Shown here in pieces: positions 1-8,999 of a stretch of 64,000 nucleotides of DNA. The position numbers and the translations under genes were made by a program. The notes beneath the pieces are model-generated. The model was given only the letters and a program-made list of their open reading frames with translations, was not told the origin of the DNA and made no database searches. The stretch lies in contig NZ_CP134050.1 of NCBI RefSeq assembly GCF_031583145.1, positions 2,865,501 to 2,929,500 of the forward strand, written 5' to 3'. How positions within the stretch are numbered: position 1 is the stretch's first letter; each line of letters begins with the position of its first letter. The stretch comes from Brevibacillus brevis (lineage in GTDB: Bacteria; Bacillota; Bacilli; Brevibacillales; Brevibacillaceae).

Positions 1-1
1 A

Positions 2-727
2 GAGAGCTTTGGCGCCTACCGATTGGGAAATGACGAAGAGATTCTCTCGTACATCAGCTCTGCGAATATCGCATGCGGCTTTCACGCGGGAGATCCGGCT
101 ACGATGAGAAAAACCGTGCGCATGGCGCTGGAAAAGGGAGTAGCCATCGGCGCTCATCCCGGCCTGCCTGATCTCGTCGGTTTTGGCAGAAGAAACATGG
201 ACATTGACCCGCAGGAAGCGTATGACATCGTCGTCTATCAAGTCGGGGCCCTGCAGGCGTTCGTTAAGGCGGAGGGAGGCTCGATGCAGCATGTGAAGCC
301 CCATGGAGCGCTGTACAACATGGCGGCGACACGCCCGGCGCTGGCAGAAGCCATCGCCGAAGCCATTTACAAGGTGAACCCGTCGCTCATCCTGTACGGC
401 CTGGCCGGCAGCGAGCTGACCAGAGCGGGAGCGCGGATCGGACTCCGAACCGCTCACGAAGTATTTGCTGACCGAACGTATCAAGAGGATGGCACGCTTA
501 CCCCGCGCAGCCAGCCGGATGCGATGATTACGGAACAATCCCAGTCGCTGGCTCAGGTCATCCGGATGGTGACGGAAGGCCGTGTCCTCTCCCTCCAAGG
601 TGTGGACGTGCCGATTCAGGCCGACACGGTTTGCATCCACGGCGATGGGGCTCATGCCCTTGAATTTGCCCGCAGCATTCATGCGGCGTTTGAGGGAGCA
701 GGGATCGTGCCGCGGTCATTTATCTAG
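2..727 (+). CDS. pxpA: 5-oxoprolinase subunit A (LamB/YcsF family), 5'-truncated by window edge
   Basis: This is the C-terminal ~241 residues of a LamB/YcsF-family protein, PxpA, which with PxpB and PxpC forms the ATP-dependent 5-oxoprolinase that opens 5-oxoproline to glutamate in the cytoplasm. The reading frame is open from base 2, and the first visible residues ([13 protein letters not shown]) match the segment that follows the family's usual MKVDLNCDMG start, so only about ten residues are missing. The family motifs [20 protein letters not shown] and KPHGALYN are all seen, as is the terminal HGD near residue 210. A hairpin follows the stop codon. The partner subunits would lie to the left of the window if the usual cluster is kept. 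Confidence 0.93.
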   Translation, partial: ESFGAYRLGNDEEILSYISSANIACGFHAGDPATMRKTVRMALEKGVAIGAHPGLPDLVGFGRRNMDIDPQEAYDIVVYQVGALQAFVKAEGGSMQHVKPHGALYNMAATRPALAEAIAEAIYKVNPSLILYGLAGSELTRAGARIGLRTAHEVFADRTYQEDGTLTPRSQPDAMITEQSQSLAQVIRMVTEGRVLSLQGVDVPIQADTVCIHGDGAHALEFARSIHAAFEGAGIVPRSFI

Positions 728-742
728 GCATTTATCGTTGCC

Positions 743-775
743 GAAGCCCGATGCTTGCATCAGGCTTCGTTTCAT
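743..775 (+). terminator. hairpin after pxpA
   Basis: A 12-bp inverted repeat (743-754 against 757-768, one mismatch) is followed by a weak T-rich stretch. It lies 16 bases after the pxpA stop and probably ends that transcript, though the T-tract is poor. Confidence 0.5.
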
Positions 776-852
776 TCTCAAATAGGCATGTTTTTTCAAG
801 GGAAAGGGAACAATCATCGATACAAGGAAGAAATGAAAATCGAGGGGTCGCC

Positions 853-1464
853 ATGGAACAAGTGAACTGCGACGTATCACCGTTGAAAGCGGAGATGAAG
901 GAGCAATTGACCGCCATCTCAAGCGCGATCGAACAGAGCATGCTCGTCCTGGAAAACCAAAACGGATGTCTACTCGGAGAGTTCGAGAAGATCCGATCCC
1001 GATTCAGTCATTTGGAGACGATCGCCGCTTCCTTTTATTTGCAGTGCTATTTGGGACCGTATACGGACAAATACGCCGACCTGTCTTTGGCTGTGCAAAA
1101 TCTGGCCGCACGGAGGCAAGGCGCCCTGATCGTCGTGGAACGCGAGGATGCCGTAAGCAGTCTGCTGCAAGCTGGAATTCCGATACGGGCATGGATGACG
1201 CATTCCCTGTTGGAATCGATCTTTTTTCCGGGCAGCCCGCTGCATGACGGAGCGGTCGTGATCCGGGAATCCCAGATCATCTCTGCGGCAAATGTGCTGC
1301 CGCTGTCACATGTGTCTGTGGGGGAGCAAAAGCTGGGGACGCGGCACCGGGCTGCTTTGGGGCTTAGCGAGCAGTCCGACGCTTTGGTGATCGTCGTCTC
1401 CGAGGAAACGGGAAAGGCTTCCTTTGCTTTGCACGGCCACCTGTACCCGATCATCACGCATTGA
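853..1464 (+). CDS. cdaS: diadenylate cyclase, CdaS type (DisA_N/DAC domain)
   Basis: A 203-residue protein that should make c-di-AMP from two ATP. The DAC domain fills residues ~60-203 and shows the catalytic DGA motif (132-134) and the GTRHRAA motif (162-168). It is preceded by ~55 residues of predicted helices and no membrane segment, which is the layout of CdaS, the sporulation-specific cyclase of Bacillales (~207 aa), in which the N-terminal helices restrain activity. CdaA has membrane helices and DisA has extra C-terminal DNA-binding domains, so neither fits. The ATG at 853 is chosen because of the GAGG at 842-846; an upstream in-frame start at 751 overlaps the terminator hairpin. I could not identify a convincing sigma-G promoter. 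Confidence 0.9.
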   Translation: MEQVNCDVSPLKAEMKEQLTAISSAIEQSMLVLENQNGCLLGEFEKIRSRFSHLETIAASFYLQCYLGPYTDKYADLSLAVQNLAARRQGALIVVEREDAVSSLLQAGIPIRAWMTHSLLESIFFPGSPLHDGAVVIRESQIISAANVLPLSHVSVGEQKLGTRHRAALGLSEQSDALVIVVSEETGKASFALHGHLYPIITH

Positions 1465-1489
1465 TACGACAACATTGGGAAAGGAAGAA

Positions 1490-1526
1490 GGGCACCGTCA
1501 ACCGTTTTGACAGTGCCCTTTTTTTC
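1490..1526 (+). terminator. rho-independent terminator between cdaS and a convergent small gene
   Basis: An 11-bp inverted repeat (1490-1500 with 1508-1518, one mismatch) is followed by eight T. It lies between converging genes and ends cdaS transcription. Confidence 0.85.
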
Positions 1527-1535
1527 TGCTCGTTT

Positions 1536-1736
1536 TCATGAGTTTACTTTTCGCTGGAACCACCAAACGAGAAAGAGGAAGAACAGGTAGACGGCTGTAA
1601 ATACGACCGACAAAGCGACGTTCGAAGAGGCGGCGCCGGTTTCCAGCCAATCGGTTTTCAGCATGTCCTTCACGAACGAGAGAACGAGCAGGGAGGAAGC
1701 CCACAAGGCCGTCCCGATCGCATATGCCATTATCAT
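1536..1736 (-). CDS. small two-helix membrane protein, unknown function
   Basis: A 66-residue protein with two hydrophobic stretches (roughly residues 3-21 and 44-60) separated by a short polar loop and ending in a positively charged tail (QRKVNS). It has the composition of a real membrane protein, while overlapping frames give charged, atypical translations. ATG at 1736 and ATG two codons later are both possible; a GAGTGG lies 6 bases before the second. I do not recognise the family. It converges with cdaS across a shared terminator. Confidence 0.6.
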   Translation of the reverse strand: MIMAYAIGTALWASSLLVLSFVKDMLKTDWLETGAASSNVALSVVFTAVYLFFLFLVWWFQRKVNS

Positions 1737-1917
1737 CCACTCATTTCCGCTCTCTTTTTTTGGATTATCGGAAAGGGGGATGAAAAACTTTACAGACGCT
1801 CCATCCGAAAATGCCGAGAATCGAGGGGGAAAAGTGAAATGATCGGATAGACCTAGCTGCGGGTGAATCCATTTTCATGAATTGTGGTTATCTTATCTGA
1901 GAACATGGGCCTATTTG

Positions 1918-3147
1918 TTAGTCAACCCAATTCCCGCTGCGGAATATCGGTTCCCGTTTCCCGTCAGCCGTTTCCCCGTCGATGTCCATTTCGGCAGAAC
2001 CGATCATGAAATCGACGTGGGTAAGGCTGCTGTTGAGCCCGTACTCCTCGAGCTCTTCCTTGCTCATGTCCGCCCCGTTCTCGATATTGACCGGGTAAGG
2101 GTTGCCGATCGCCAGGTGGTTGGAGGCATTCTCATCAAACAGGGTGTTGTAGAAGATGATGTTCGATTGCGAGATGGGAGAGAAGTGAGGAACGAGTGCC
2201 ACTTCTCCCAGGTAATGGGATCCTTCGTCCGTTTCGATGAGCTTTTCCAGGGCGGACTGCCCTTTTTCCGCCTGTGCGGAGACGATCCGTCCGCGCTCGA
2301 AAGTCAAAGTAAAGCCTTCGATCAGGTTGCCTTGATAGCTCAATGGCTTGGTACTGCGTACGGTACCATTCACGCCGGTTTTTAGCGGAGCCGTAAATAC
2401 TTCTTCCGTCGGCATGTTCGCCATGAAAGAAACGCCCTTTTGATTGACGCTGCCTCCGCCGATCCATACATGGCGAGGAGGAAGCTCGATGGTGAGGTCA
2501 GTTCCCGGTGCTGAATAATGCAGGAAGCGGTACTGCTTCGCGTTGAGTGCATCCACTTTTTGGTTGAGCGCTGCGTGATGATCGTGCCATGCCTTTACAG
2601 GATCCGCTGTATCGACGCGGGTCGCGCGGAAAATAGCCTCCCACAATGCACTCTCCCGTTTGTCCACAGGCAAGTCGGGGAACACGACCGCCGCCCATTC
2701 CGGGGAAGGCACGGCGATGACGCTCCAACTGATCTTGTCGGCCATGGCGTAGCTCCGGTACCTGTTCAAGGCCTGTCCGGCAGCTCGGTTGAAATTGGCG
2801 ATGCGCTCAGGGTCGATTCCTTTCAAAAGATCCGGATTTGATGCGCTGATTTGGAGGAAGGCGGCTCCGTTTTCAGCCAGTTCTTCCATCCCCTTCGCTT
2901 TCCATAGCGGATACTCGCGAAACGCCTCATCCGGGGCCAATTCGTATTTCATTCTCGTCAATTCATCGTCCGTCCATTCGATCTGCACGTGTTTGGCGCC
3001 GACTTCATAGGCGACTTTCGCTACCTTCCGTACAAAAGCGGCTGCGGAAATCGGGGCAGTCACTACCAGCGTCTGCATAGGCTGTACATTGACGCCTACT
3101 TTTACGGCAAGCTGTGCATATCGATCGATCATGGTCTCAAAATCCAT
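1918..3147 (-). CDS. M29-family metal aminopeptidase (AmpS/PepS-like)
   Basis: A ~409-residue cytoplasmic aminopeptidase of family M29, related to B. subtilis AmpS and thermophilic aminopeptidase II, which removes N-terminal residues from peptides with a two-metal centre. The N-terminal MDFETMIDRYAQLAVKVGVN block, the central EGEE-like metal region (here LIETDEGSHYLGEVALVP), the conserved FDENASNHLAIGNPYP and the C-terminal THVDFMIGSAEMDIDG with terminal FRSGNW are all typical. The start is placed at the second of two adjacent ATGs (3150 or 3147), just after AGGAGGG; the longer in-frame start at 3174 would put the SD inside the gene. It is divergent from pepF, about 235 bases away. Confidence 0.92.
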   Translation of the reverse strand: MDFETMIDRYAQLAVKVGVNVQPMQTLVVTAPISAAAFVRKVAKVAYEVGAKHVQIEWTDDELTRMKYELAPDEAFREYPLWKAKGMEELAENGAAFLQISASNPDLLKGIDPERIANFNRAAGQALNRYRSYAMADKISWSVIAVPSPEWAAVVFPDLPVDKRESALWEAIFRATRVDTADPVKAWHDHHAALNQKVDALNAKQYRFLHYSAPGTDLTIELPPRHVWIGGGSVNQKGVSFMANMPTEEVFTAPLKTGVNGTVRSTKPLSYQGNLIEGFTLTFERGRIVSAQAEKGQSALEKLIETDEGSHYLGEVALVPHFSPISQSNIIFYNTLFDENASNHLAIGNPYPVNIENGADMSKEELEEYGLNSSLTHVDFMIGSAEMDIDGETADGKREPIFRSGNWVD

Positions 3148-3381
3148 CATAATTCCCTCCTGGCCTTTTGTCATATCTTCCCTCTATTATATCTGCCCAA
3201 CCGAAGAACTCTGCTACAAATTTTCTCAAGCCATTTCCTAGGAAAGCGCAGAAACAGACAGGATCCCGTGTTATTCGCACCAAACCAGCTTTATTTTCTC
3301 AGCAAAGAGGAAAAATGCTTCTTATCATCCAATCTTACTTAATAGAAAACATTTGAATGGAAAATTGAGGAGGCGACAGCG

Positions 3382-5196
3382 GTGAAAGCGAGACAGACAC
3401 GCGATCAGGTAGCGGCGGAACAAACCTGGAATCTGAATGACTTATTTCCGAGCCAGGAAGCTTGGGAGAACGAACTGGGGGAATTGGTGGACCAGCTGCC
3501 GCTTCTCACCGCTTTTCGAGGGACCCTGCATACCGGCGCCGAAAATTTGCTGGCGTGCCTGGAGGCCAGGGACGCACTTGTCGTACGGGCGCAGCTGGTG
3601 GCGACTTATGCCAGCCTGCGCACCTCAGAAAACGGGACGAATCCGCAAAATCAGGCAAATTCTGCGCGAGTCGGCGATGCCATCTCGGCTCTGAACGCCG
3701 CCTTGTCCTTTATCCCGTCGGAAATACTGGCTCTTCCAGAGGGGACCATTGAGCGCTACTTGCAGGAGGAGCACGGCCTGGAGGTGTTCCGCAAGAATCT
3801 GGAGGATTTGCTGGAGACGAAACCGCACCGACTCACCGCTGAAACGGAATCCGCCCTCGCTTCGCTGGGAGAGGTATTCTCCGCTCCTTACACCATTTAT
3901 CAGCGCGGCAAGCTGTCGGACATGTCCTTCGAACCGGTTTTGAATGGAGCGGGCGAATTGCTACCGGTATCGTTCGCGTTGTTTGAGACGGATTACGAGA
4001 TGTCAGCCGATACCCAGCTGCGCCGCGCCGCCTACGAATCCTTTTCCCGTACGCTTGCGTCATACCAGAACTCCTTTGCGGCGGTGTACGCGACGGAAGT
4101 AAAAAAACAGACGGTGCTGTCCAGACTGCGCGGCTATGAGTCCGTCACACAGATGCTGCTGCAACCGCAGCAAGTAACGCTTGACATGTACCACAACATC
4201 TTGGATATCATCGGTACCGAGCTCGCGCCTCACATGCGGCGTTACGCCCGACTGAAAGCAAAGGAGCTGGGCCTTGAAAAACTGCGTTTCTGCGATTTGA
4301 AAGCACCGCTGGATCCTGAATTCAGCCCACCCATCACCATCGAGGAAGCGGGAGCGACCATCAAATCGGCGCTTTCCGTCATGGGCAGCGAGTACGCGCA
4401 AATCATGGAGACGGCGCTGGAAAACCGCTGGATCGACTATGTAGACAACGTCGGAAAATCAACCGGCGCTTTCTGCTCGACTCCGTACAGCAATCACTCC
4501 TATATCTTGATTACGTGGTCGGGAAATATGAGAAGTGCATTTACGCTGGCGCACGAGCTCGGGCATGCCGGGCATTTCATGCTGGCAGGGCAGAACCAGG
4601 CGTATGCCAACTACCGCCCGTCGATGTATTTCATCGAAGCGCCATCGACGCTCAATGAGCTTCTTCTGGCCCAACACATCGTGGAACGATCAGACGATCC
4701 GCGACTCAAGCGCTGGGTCATTCTCCAGCTTCTGAACACGTATTATCACAACTTTGTCACCCATCAGCTCGAAGCGCAGCTGCAGCGTAACGTATACGAA
4801 GCCGCACAGGCGGATGTGCCGATCACAGCGAAAAAACTGTCCGAGTGGAAAGGGCAAGTGCTCGCCGACTTCTGGGGAGATGCCGTCGAACTGGATGAGG
4901 CCGCGAGTCTGACGTGGATGCGCCAGCCGCATTACTACATGGGCCTGTATCCGTACACGTACGCGGCGGGGCTCACCGCTTCGACGGCCGTGGCGGCGAA
5001 GATCCGTGAAGAAGGACAGCCGGCTGTAGACCGCTGGCTGGATGTTTTGAAGGCGGGGGGAACCAAAAAACCGCTGGAGCTCATGAAGATGGCCGGCATC
5101 GACATGGCTGATCCGCAGCCCATTCGGGAAGCTGTGGCGTATGTCGGCAGTCTGGTGGCCGAGCTGGAGCAGTTGTTTGACGCAAGCGAGCAGTAA
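3382..5196 (+). CDS. pepF: oligoendopeptidase F (M3B)
   Basis: A 604-residue cytoplasmic zinc endopeptidase of family M3 that cleaves medium-sized peptides. The HEXXH zinc site is HELGH at residues 391-395, followed by the M3 EAPSTLNE segment with the third zinc ligand ~28 residues later, and the C-terminal PYTYAAGLTAS block. The start is GTG at 3382, preceded by GAGGAGG at 3368-3374. Length matches the family (~600 aa). It stands alone, divergent from the M29 aminopeptidase, so the two peptidases probably share an intergenic promoter region. Confidence 0.95.
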   Translation: MKARQTRDQVAAEQTWNLNDLFPSQEAWENELGELVDQLPLLTAFRGTLHTGAENLLACLEARDALVVRAQLVATYASLRTSENGTNPQNQANSARVGDAISALNAALSFIPSEILALPEGTIERYLQEEHGLEVFRKNLEDLLETKPHRLTAETESALASLGEVFSAPYTIYQRGKLSDMSFEPVLNGAGELLPVSFALFETDYEMSADTQLRRAAYESFSRTLASYQNSFAAVYATEVKKQTVLSRLRGYESVTQMLLQPQQVTLDMYHNILDIIGTELAPHMRRYARLKAKELGLEKLRFCDLKAPLDPEFSPPITIEEAGATIKSALSVMGSEYAQIMETALENRWIDYVDNVGKSTGAFCSTPYSNHSYILITWSGNMRSAFTLAHELGHAGHFMLAGQNQAYANYRPSMYFIEAPSTLNELLLAQHIVERSDDPRLKRWVILQLLNTYYHNFVTHQLEAQLQRNVYEAAQADVPITAKKLSEWKGQVLADFWGDAVELDEAASLTWMRQPHYYMGLYPYTYAAGLTASTAVAAKIREEGQPAVDRWLDVLKAGGTKKPLELMKMAGIDMADPQPIREAVAYVGSLVAELEQLFDASEQ

Positions 5197-5274
5197 AGGC
5201 CAGAGAGCTTGTGACGGCGCGATGCCTCACAAGCTCTTGTTTTTCCGAGCTCTCGGGTAGGAAAGGAGAAGAGG

Positions 5275-5628
5275 ATGAAACCATTTACACAACGGGTCGT
5301 CGCCATCATTGCGGGGATCCCCCCGGGGCAGGTCATGACCTACGGGCAAATCGCAGCGCTGGCCGGTAGCCCGAGGGGGGCCAGACAAGTGGTGCGCATC
5401 CTGCATTCGATGAGCAAAAAATACAAGCTTCCGTGGCATCGGGTGATCAACGGGAAGGGGAAGATTGCCTTGCCCGAGGAAGAGTCGTTTACGGTGCAAA
5501 AAATGTTCCTGGAAGCGGAGGGCGTGGCCGTCAGTGAAGCGGGAGAGGTGGATCTGGCGGTGTATCAATACAATGTGGAGCGGACGCTGGAGGAGCACGT
5601 ATTTGTCGATCCACAAGATGGCGAGTGA
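5275..5628 (+). CDS. alkyltransferase-like protein (ATL; MGMT fold lacking the acceptor Cys)
   Basis: A 117-residue protein with the DNA-binding domain of O6-alkylguanine-DNA alkyltransferases: an N-terminal helix-turn-helix region (GQVMTYGQIAALAG), the arginine-finger segment and the active-site loop. The loop reads PWHRV at residues 53-57, so Trp replaces the methyl-accepting Cys of PCHRV. This marks an ATL protein, which in known cases binds O6-alkylguanine without repairing it and hands the lesion to nucleotide excision repair. The ATG at 5275 follows AAAGGAGAAGAGG. It lacks the N-terminal domain of full MGMT, as expected. A strong terminator follows. Confidence 0.92.
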   Translation: MKPFTQRVVAIIAGIPPGQVMTYGQIAALAGSPRGARQVVRILHSMSKKYKLPWHRVINGKGKIALPEEESFTVQKMFLEAEGVAVSEAGEVDLAVYQYNVERTLEEHVFVDPQDGE

Positions 5629-5662
5629 CGGCTGTCCCGATCCGAAGCTCAAAATTTAGCAA

Positions 5663-5691
5663 AAAAGGCTTGCCGCAGCAAGCCTTTTTTC
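5663..5691 (+). terminator. bidirectional rho-independent terminator
   Basis: A perfect 9-bp stem (AAGGCTTGC with its complement) with a four-base loop is flanked by A-run and T-run, so it serves both the ATL gene and the convergent Lin0512 gene. Confidence 0.9.
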
Positions 5692-5692
5692 G

Positions 5693-6052
5693 TTAATATC
5701 CCACTTCAACCGAAGCAATGACGACGTACGCGAGATCGTTTTTATCTTCCTTTTCCGCGAGGACGACTCCGCTGCTGGTGAGCATGCCGCCGTCAACCAC
5801 CTCGAAAGAGACTTCTCCATAAGGCAATTCCGCCCGTACGGTGTCCAGGTCGAGCTTGTCCCGATCGGCAGGTACGGCCAGGCGGACGTGGACCTTCATG
5901 TTGTGGATGTCGTTGCCTGGCAAAACCATGCGAAGGCCCGGCATCGAGTTGTGGTGAATGGCATTTTGTACAGCGCGGACAGCCGCTTTTGTGACGTTTT
6001 GCCCATGCAGGTCGATCCCCATGCCGATTTCTATGAACATGACTTTTTCCAT
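5693..6052 (-). CDS. Lin0512-family conserved protein
   Basis: A 119-residue protein recognised as Lin0512 family by the N-terminal FIEIGMGIDLHGQNVTKAA block and the SMPGLR...MKVHVRLAVP segment. The family is small, conserved in Firmicutes and some other bacteria, and has no established function; the HGQDVT-like motif is its signature. The GGGAG at about 11 bases before the ATG at 6052 supports this start, but the Met at residue 5 is also possible. No signal peptide or membrane segment is visible. Confidence 0.8.
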   Translation of the reverse strand: MEKVMFIEIGMGIDLHGQNVTKAAVRAVQNAIHHNSMPGLRMVLPGNDIHNMKVHVRLAVPADRDKLDLDTVRAELPYGEVSFEVVDGGMLTSSGVVLAEKEDKNDLAYVVIASVEVGY

Positions 6053-6341
6053 TTCTATTTCACTCCCAGGTAATCATTGGTCACCTTGTTATCTTACCAC
6101 GAATTCGCCGCTCCTTGCCCGGCAATCACTTTTGTGACAAAGCAGACGAGTGTTGGACAGATTGAATAAAACAATAGTCTAAATTTATTGAATTTTTATA
6201 CAAATTGTGAAATGACGTCTGGTGAGCAAGAAGGGTACCATTTTGATAATTATTCATTTGGACAGGAGGTGCACGCAACGCCGAAGTTCCATCAATCAGC
6301 TTGGAGCGTAGCGACATCCTATCTTTGGAGAGGAGCCTATC

Positions 6342-7958
6342 ATGAAAAATTATTCTCGTTCGGTATTTTTTCTCGTTTTTATTCTGATTATTCTGTCTAC
6401 ATCGGCGATGGCCGGGTGTGGAAAAGGGGCAGGATCTGGTCGGATGCTGACGATCTCCCAGACAAGTGAACCCGGCACAGCGGACGTACAGTTGACGACG
6501 GAAGCCTATACGATCCCCCTGAACATCTACGATCGTCTGGTGGAAGCGAAAACGGTATCGCCCGGAAAATCGGAGCTGGTTCCCGGCTTGGCGGAAAGCT
6601 GGGAAGTCTCTGAGGATGGTCTTACGTACACCTTTCATCTCCGTAAAAACGTAAAATTCCACAACGGCGAGATCTTCAAGGCAGACGACGTCCTGTTTAC
6701 ATTTGACCGGATGCTGGATCCGAAAACGAAAGCGCTGAATACCGACTTCCTCGACATGATCGCAGGGGCAAAAGAACGCATGGAAGGAAAGGCGGACACC
6801 GTAAGCGGCATCAAGGTGGTGGACGACAACACGCTTCAAATCACCCTATCGGAAGCATTCGCGCCATTCATCGCCAACCTCGCTACCCCGCCAGGTTCGA
6901 TCTACAATCGAAAGGCGACGACAGAAGCGGGCGATCAGTTCGGGCTCGATCCGGCAAAGACGGTCGGAACCGGTCCGTTCAAACTGACCTCCTGGTCGCT
7001 GAACGACAGCATCGTCATGCAAGCCAATCCGGATTACTTCCGGGGCGCGCCCAAGTTCGACGGGATCGTGCTCAAGATCGTGCCGGATGCCGAGACGAAC
7101 CGGATGCTGTTTGAAACGGGCAAGATCGATGTTTTGGACCTCGAGGATTCAGCGTCGCAGATCCCGCAGTTCCGTGACAACGAGAAATGGAAAAACCAGA
7201 TTGTCAGCGGCCCGATCGTCGGCGTGTATTACTACGCCTTTAACGAAAACATGGAAGCGCTCGGCGATGTGCGGGTGAGGAAAGCGCTGCAAATGGCCAT
7301 TGACCGGCAGACGCTCCTGGACAAGCTGTACTACGGAGAAGGCAAGCTCGTGAACGGAATTTCGCCGCCAGGGCTTTTGGGGTACAATCCCGATCTTCCC
7401 CAAATCGAATACAATCCCGAAAAAGCAAAGGCATTGCTTACAGAGGCTGGTTACCCGAACGGATTCGATATGGAGATCGCGCAGGTGACGGATAGCCCGA
7501 GCACGCTGAAAATGAATGAAGCCGTACAAGCTATGCTCGGCAAAGTTGGCGTGCGGGTTAAAATCAACCAAATGGATGAGTCCACGTACTTTGCCACCCG
7601 GAAAGAAGGGAAGCTCGCTTCTGCCCACAACAACTGGTCGGCGGACTACAATGATCCCGACAACTTCTTTTACACGTTTTTCTCTGCGAAGAATGCGAAA
7701 GTGCGCTCCTTCAATTACACGAACAAGGATGTGCAGGACAAGCTGGAAAAGGCGCGAACCATGGTCGACCAGGGCGAGCGGATCAAACTGTACCAGGAGC
7801 TTGAAAAAACGATCGTACAGGAAGACGCGGCCTGGATTCCGCTGTTCGCATTGAATCACCTCTTCGTCGTGCAGCCGAGGGTGAAAAATTTTCACGTGTC
7901 CTGGAATGGCTGGACCTCCATGAACTACTACGATATCGAGATCGCAGACGGGAACTAA
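6342..7958 (+). CDS. peptide ABC transporter substrate-binding lipoprotein (family 5 SBP)
   Basis: A 538-residue extracellular solute-binding protein of the OppA/DppA family. A charged start and hydrophobic helix (residues 1-24) lead to a lipobox ending in MAGC with Cys at residue 26, so it should be a lipoprotein anchored outside the membrane. Family signatures include the LTYTFHLRKNVKFHNGE block and KALQMAIDRQTLLDKLYYGEG. It starts a five-gene operon encoding a full importer for di- or oligopeptides. The ATG follows AGAGGAG. A strong GGAGGTG lies 70 bases upstream at 6266 without a convincing start codon. Substrate cannot be read from sequence; nickel or glutathione have been seen for some relatives. 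Confidence 0.93.
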   Translation: MKNYSRSVFFLVFILIILSTSAMAGCGKGAGSGRMLTISQTSEPGTADVQLTTEAYTIPLNIYDRLVEAKTVSPGKSELVPGLAESWEVSEDGLTYTFHLRKNVKFHNGEIFKADDVLFTFDRMLDPKTKALNTDFLDMIAGAKERMEGKADTVSGIKVVDDNTLQITLSEAFAPFIANLATPPGSIYNRKATTEAGDQFGLDPAKTVGTGPFKLTSWSLNDSIVMQANPDYFRGAPKFDGIVLKIVPDAETNRMLFETGKIDVLDLEDSASQIPQFRDNEKWKNQIVSGPIVGVYYYAFNENMEALGDVRVRKALQMAIDRQTLLDKLYYGEGKLVNGISPPGLLGYNPDLPQIEYNPEKAKALLTEAGYPNGFDMEIAQVTDSPSTLKMNEAVQAMLGKVGVRVKINQMDESTYFATRKEGKLASAHNNWSADYNDPDNFFYTFFSAKNAKVRSFNYTNKDVQDKLEKARTMVDQGERIKLYQELEKTIVQEDAAWIPLFALNHLFVVQPRVKNFHVSWNGWTSMNYYDIEIADGN

Positions 7959-7996
7959 CGCTCTGGGATAGCGAACGGAAAGGACGAAGGTCTGGC

Positions 7997-8033
7997 GGAA
8001 AAGTAACGACTGCTATTCGGTAGTTACTTTTCC
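7997..8033 (+). other. intercistronic hairpin between SBP and permease genes
   Basis: A perfect 11-bp inverted repeat (GGAAAAGTAAC at 7997-8007 with its complement at 8023-8033, 15-base loop) lies in the 106-base gap of the transporter operon. There is no T-tract after it, so it resembles the attenuating or 3'-protective hairpins that raise binding-protein mRNA relative to the membrane genes. Confidence 0.6.
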
Positions 8034-8064
8034 ATCAGGGCCCGTTACGAAAAGGAGGGACCCG

Positions 8065-8985
8065 ATGGGTTATTACATTGCCAAACGACTGCTTGTCTCC
8101 GTTCCCGTCATTTTGGGGATCTCGTTGATTACGTTTCTGCTGCTGAATGTAATCCCCGGTGATCCCATCGCACTCATGATGAAAGAACACATCAGTCCGG
8201 ATGTGGTGGAAAGAGTGCGGGCGCAAATGCACCTCGACGATCCGGCCTACCTTCGCTTTTTTCGGTTCATCTGGGATGCGCTGCATGGAGATTTCGGCAT
8301 CTCGTACAAATTGAACCGCTCGGTGACCACGTTGTTGATGGATGCCTTCCCGAATACATTGCTGCTAGCCGTCTCCGGGGCGTTGGTATCGTGGATCATC
8401 GGCATACCGGCAGGAGTCCTGTCTGCAGTCAAAAAGCGCTCCCTCCTCGACAATTCCATCATGGGCTTCTCGCTGCTGGGCGTATCCATACCGGTTTTTT
8501 GGGCAGGCCTTCTTTTCCAATATATTTTTGCCATGATGCTCGGGGTCCTGCCGGTATCCGGTTTCAGTGGACCGGAATACGTGATCATGCCCGCCATCGT
8601 TTTGGGCTGGAGCTCCGCAGGAACCATCGCCCGGCTGACGAGGTCGAGCTTGCTGGAAGTCATGCGCAACGACTACATACGGACGGCGAGGGCAAAGGGC
8701 AATGTCGAGCTCCAGGTAATCGTCCAACATGCCTTGAAAAACGCGATGCTCCCTGTCGTTACGGTCATGGCGCTGCAAGTAGCCGGTCTGCTGTCAGGGG
8801 CTGTGATCACGGAGAGCGTTTTCGGGATACCGGGTATCGGAAGGCTCGCCGTGAACGCTATCCAAAACAGAGATATGCCGCTCCTCCAAGGAACCGTCAT
8901 GTTTACGACCGTTTTGGTCATCGTGGGAAACCTCGTTGCAGACGTGATGTATTCCCTGATCGATCCACGGATCAAATATGACTGA
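8065..8985 (+). CDS. peptide ABC transporter permease, DppB/OppB type
   Basis: A 306-residue inner-membrane permease with six predicted helices. The N-terminal YYIAKRLLVSVPVILGISLITF segment and the large periplasmic-side loop with GDPIALMM are DppB/OppB features, and the cytoplasmic coupling (EAA) loop is DYIRTARAKGN around residues 205-215. The C-terminus SLIDPRIKYD is characteristic. The ATG at 8065 follows AAAAGGAGGGA. It pairs with the next gene to form the channel. Confidence 0.94.
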   Translation: MGYYIAKRLLVSVPVILGISLITFLLLNVIPGDPIALMMKEHISPDVVERVRAQMHLDDPAYLRFFRFIWDALHGDFGISYKLNRSVTTLLMDAFPNTLLLAVSGALVSWIIGIPAGVLSAVKKRSLLDNSIMGFSLLGVSIPVFWAGLLFQYIFAMMLGVLPVSGFSGPEYVIMPAIVLGWSSAGTIARLTRSSLLEVMRNDYIRTARAKGNVELQVIVQHALKNAMLPVVTVMALQVAGLLSGAVITESVFGIPGIGRLAVNAIQNRDMPLLQGTVMFTTVLVIVGNLVADVMYSLIDPRIKYD

Positions 8986-8999
8986 GGGAGGACTGGAAG

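Noticed and set aside
6188..6469. 93-codon frame overlapping the start of the first binding-protein gene
   Set aside because: It starts at TTG without SD and overlaps the real signal peptide in another frame.
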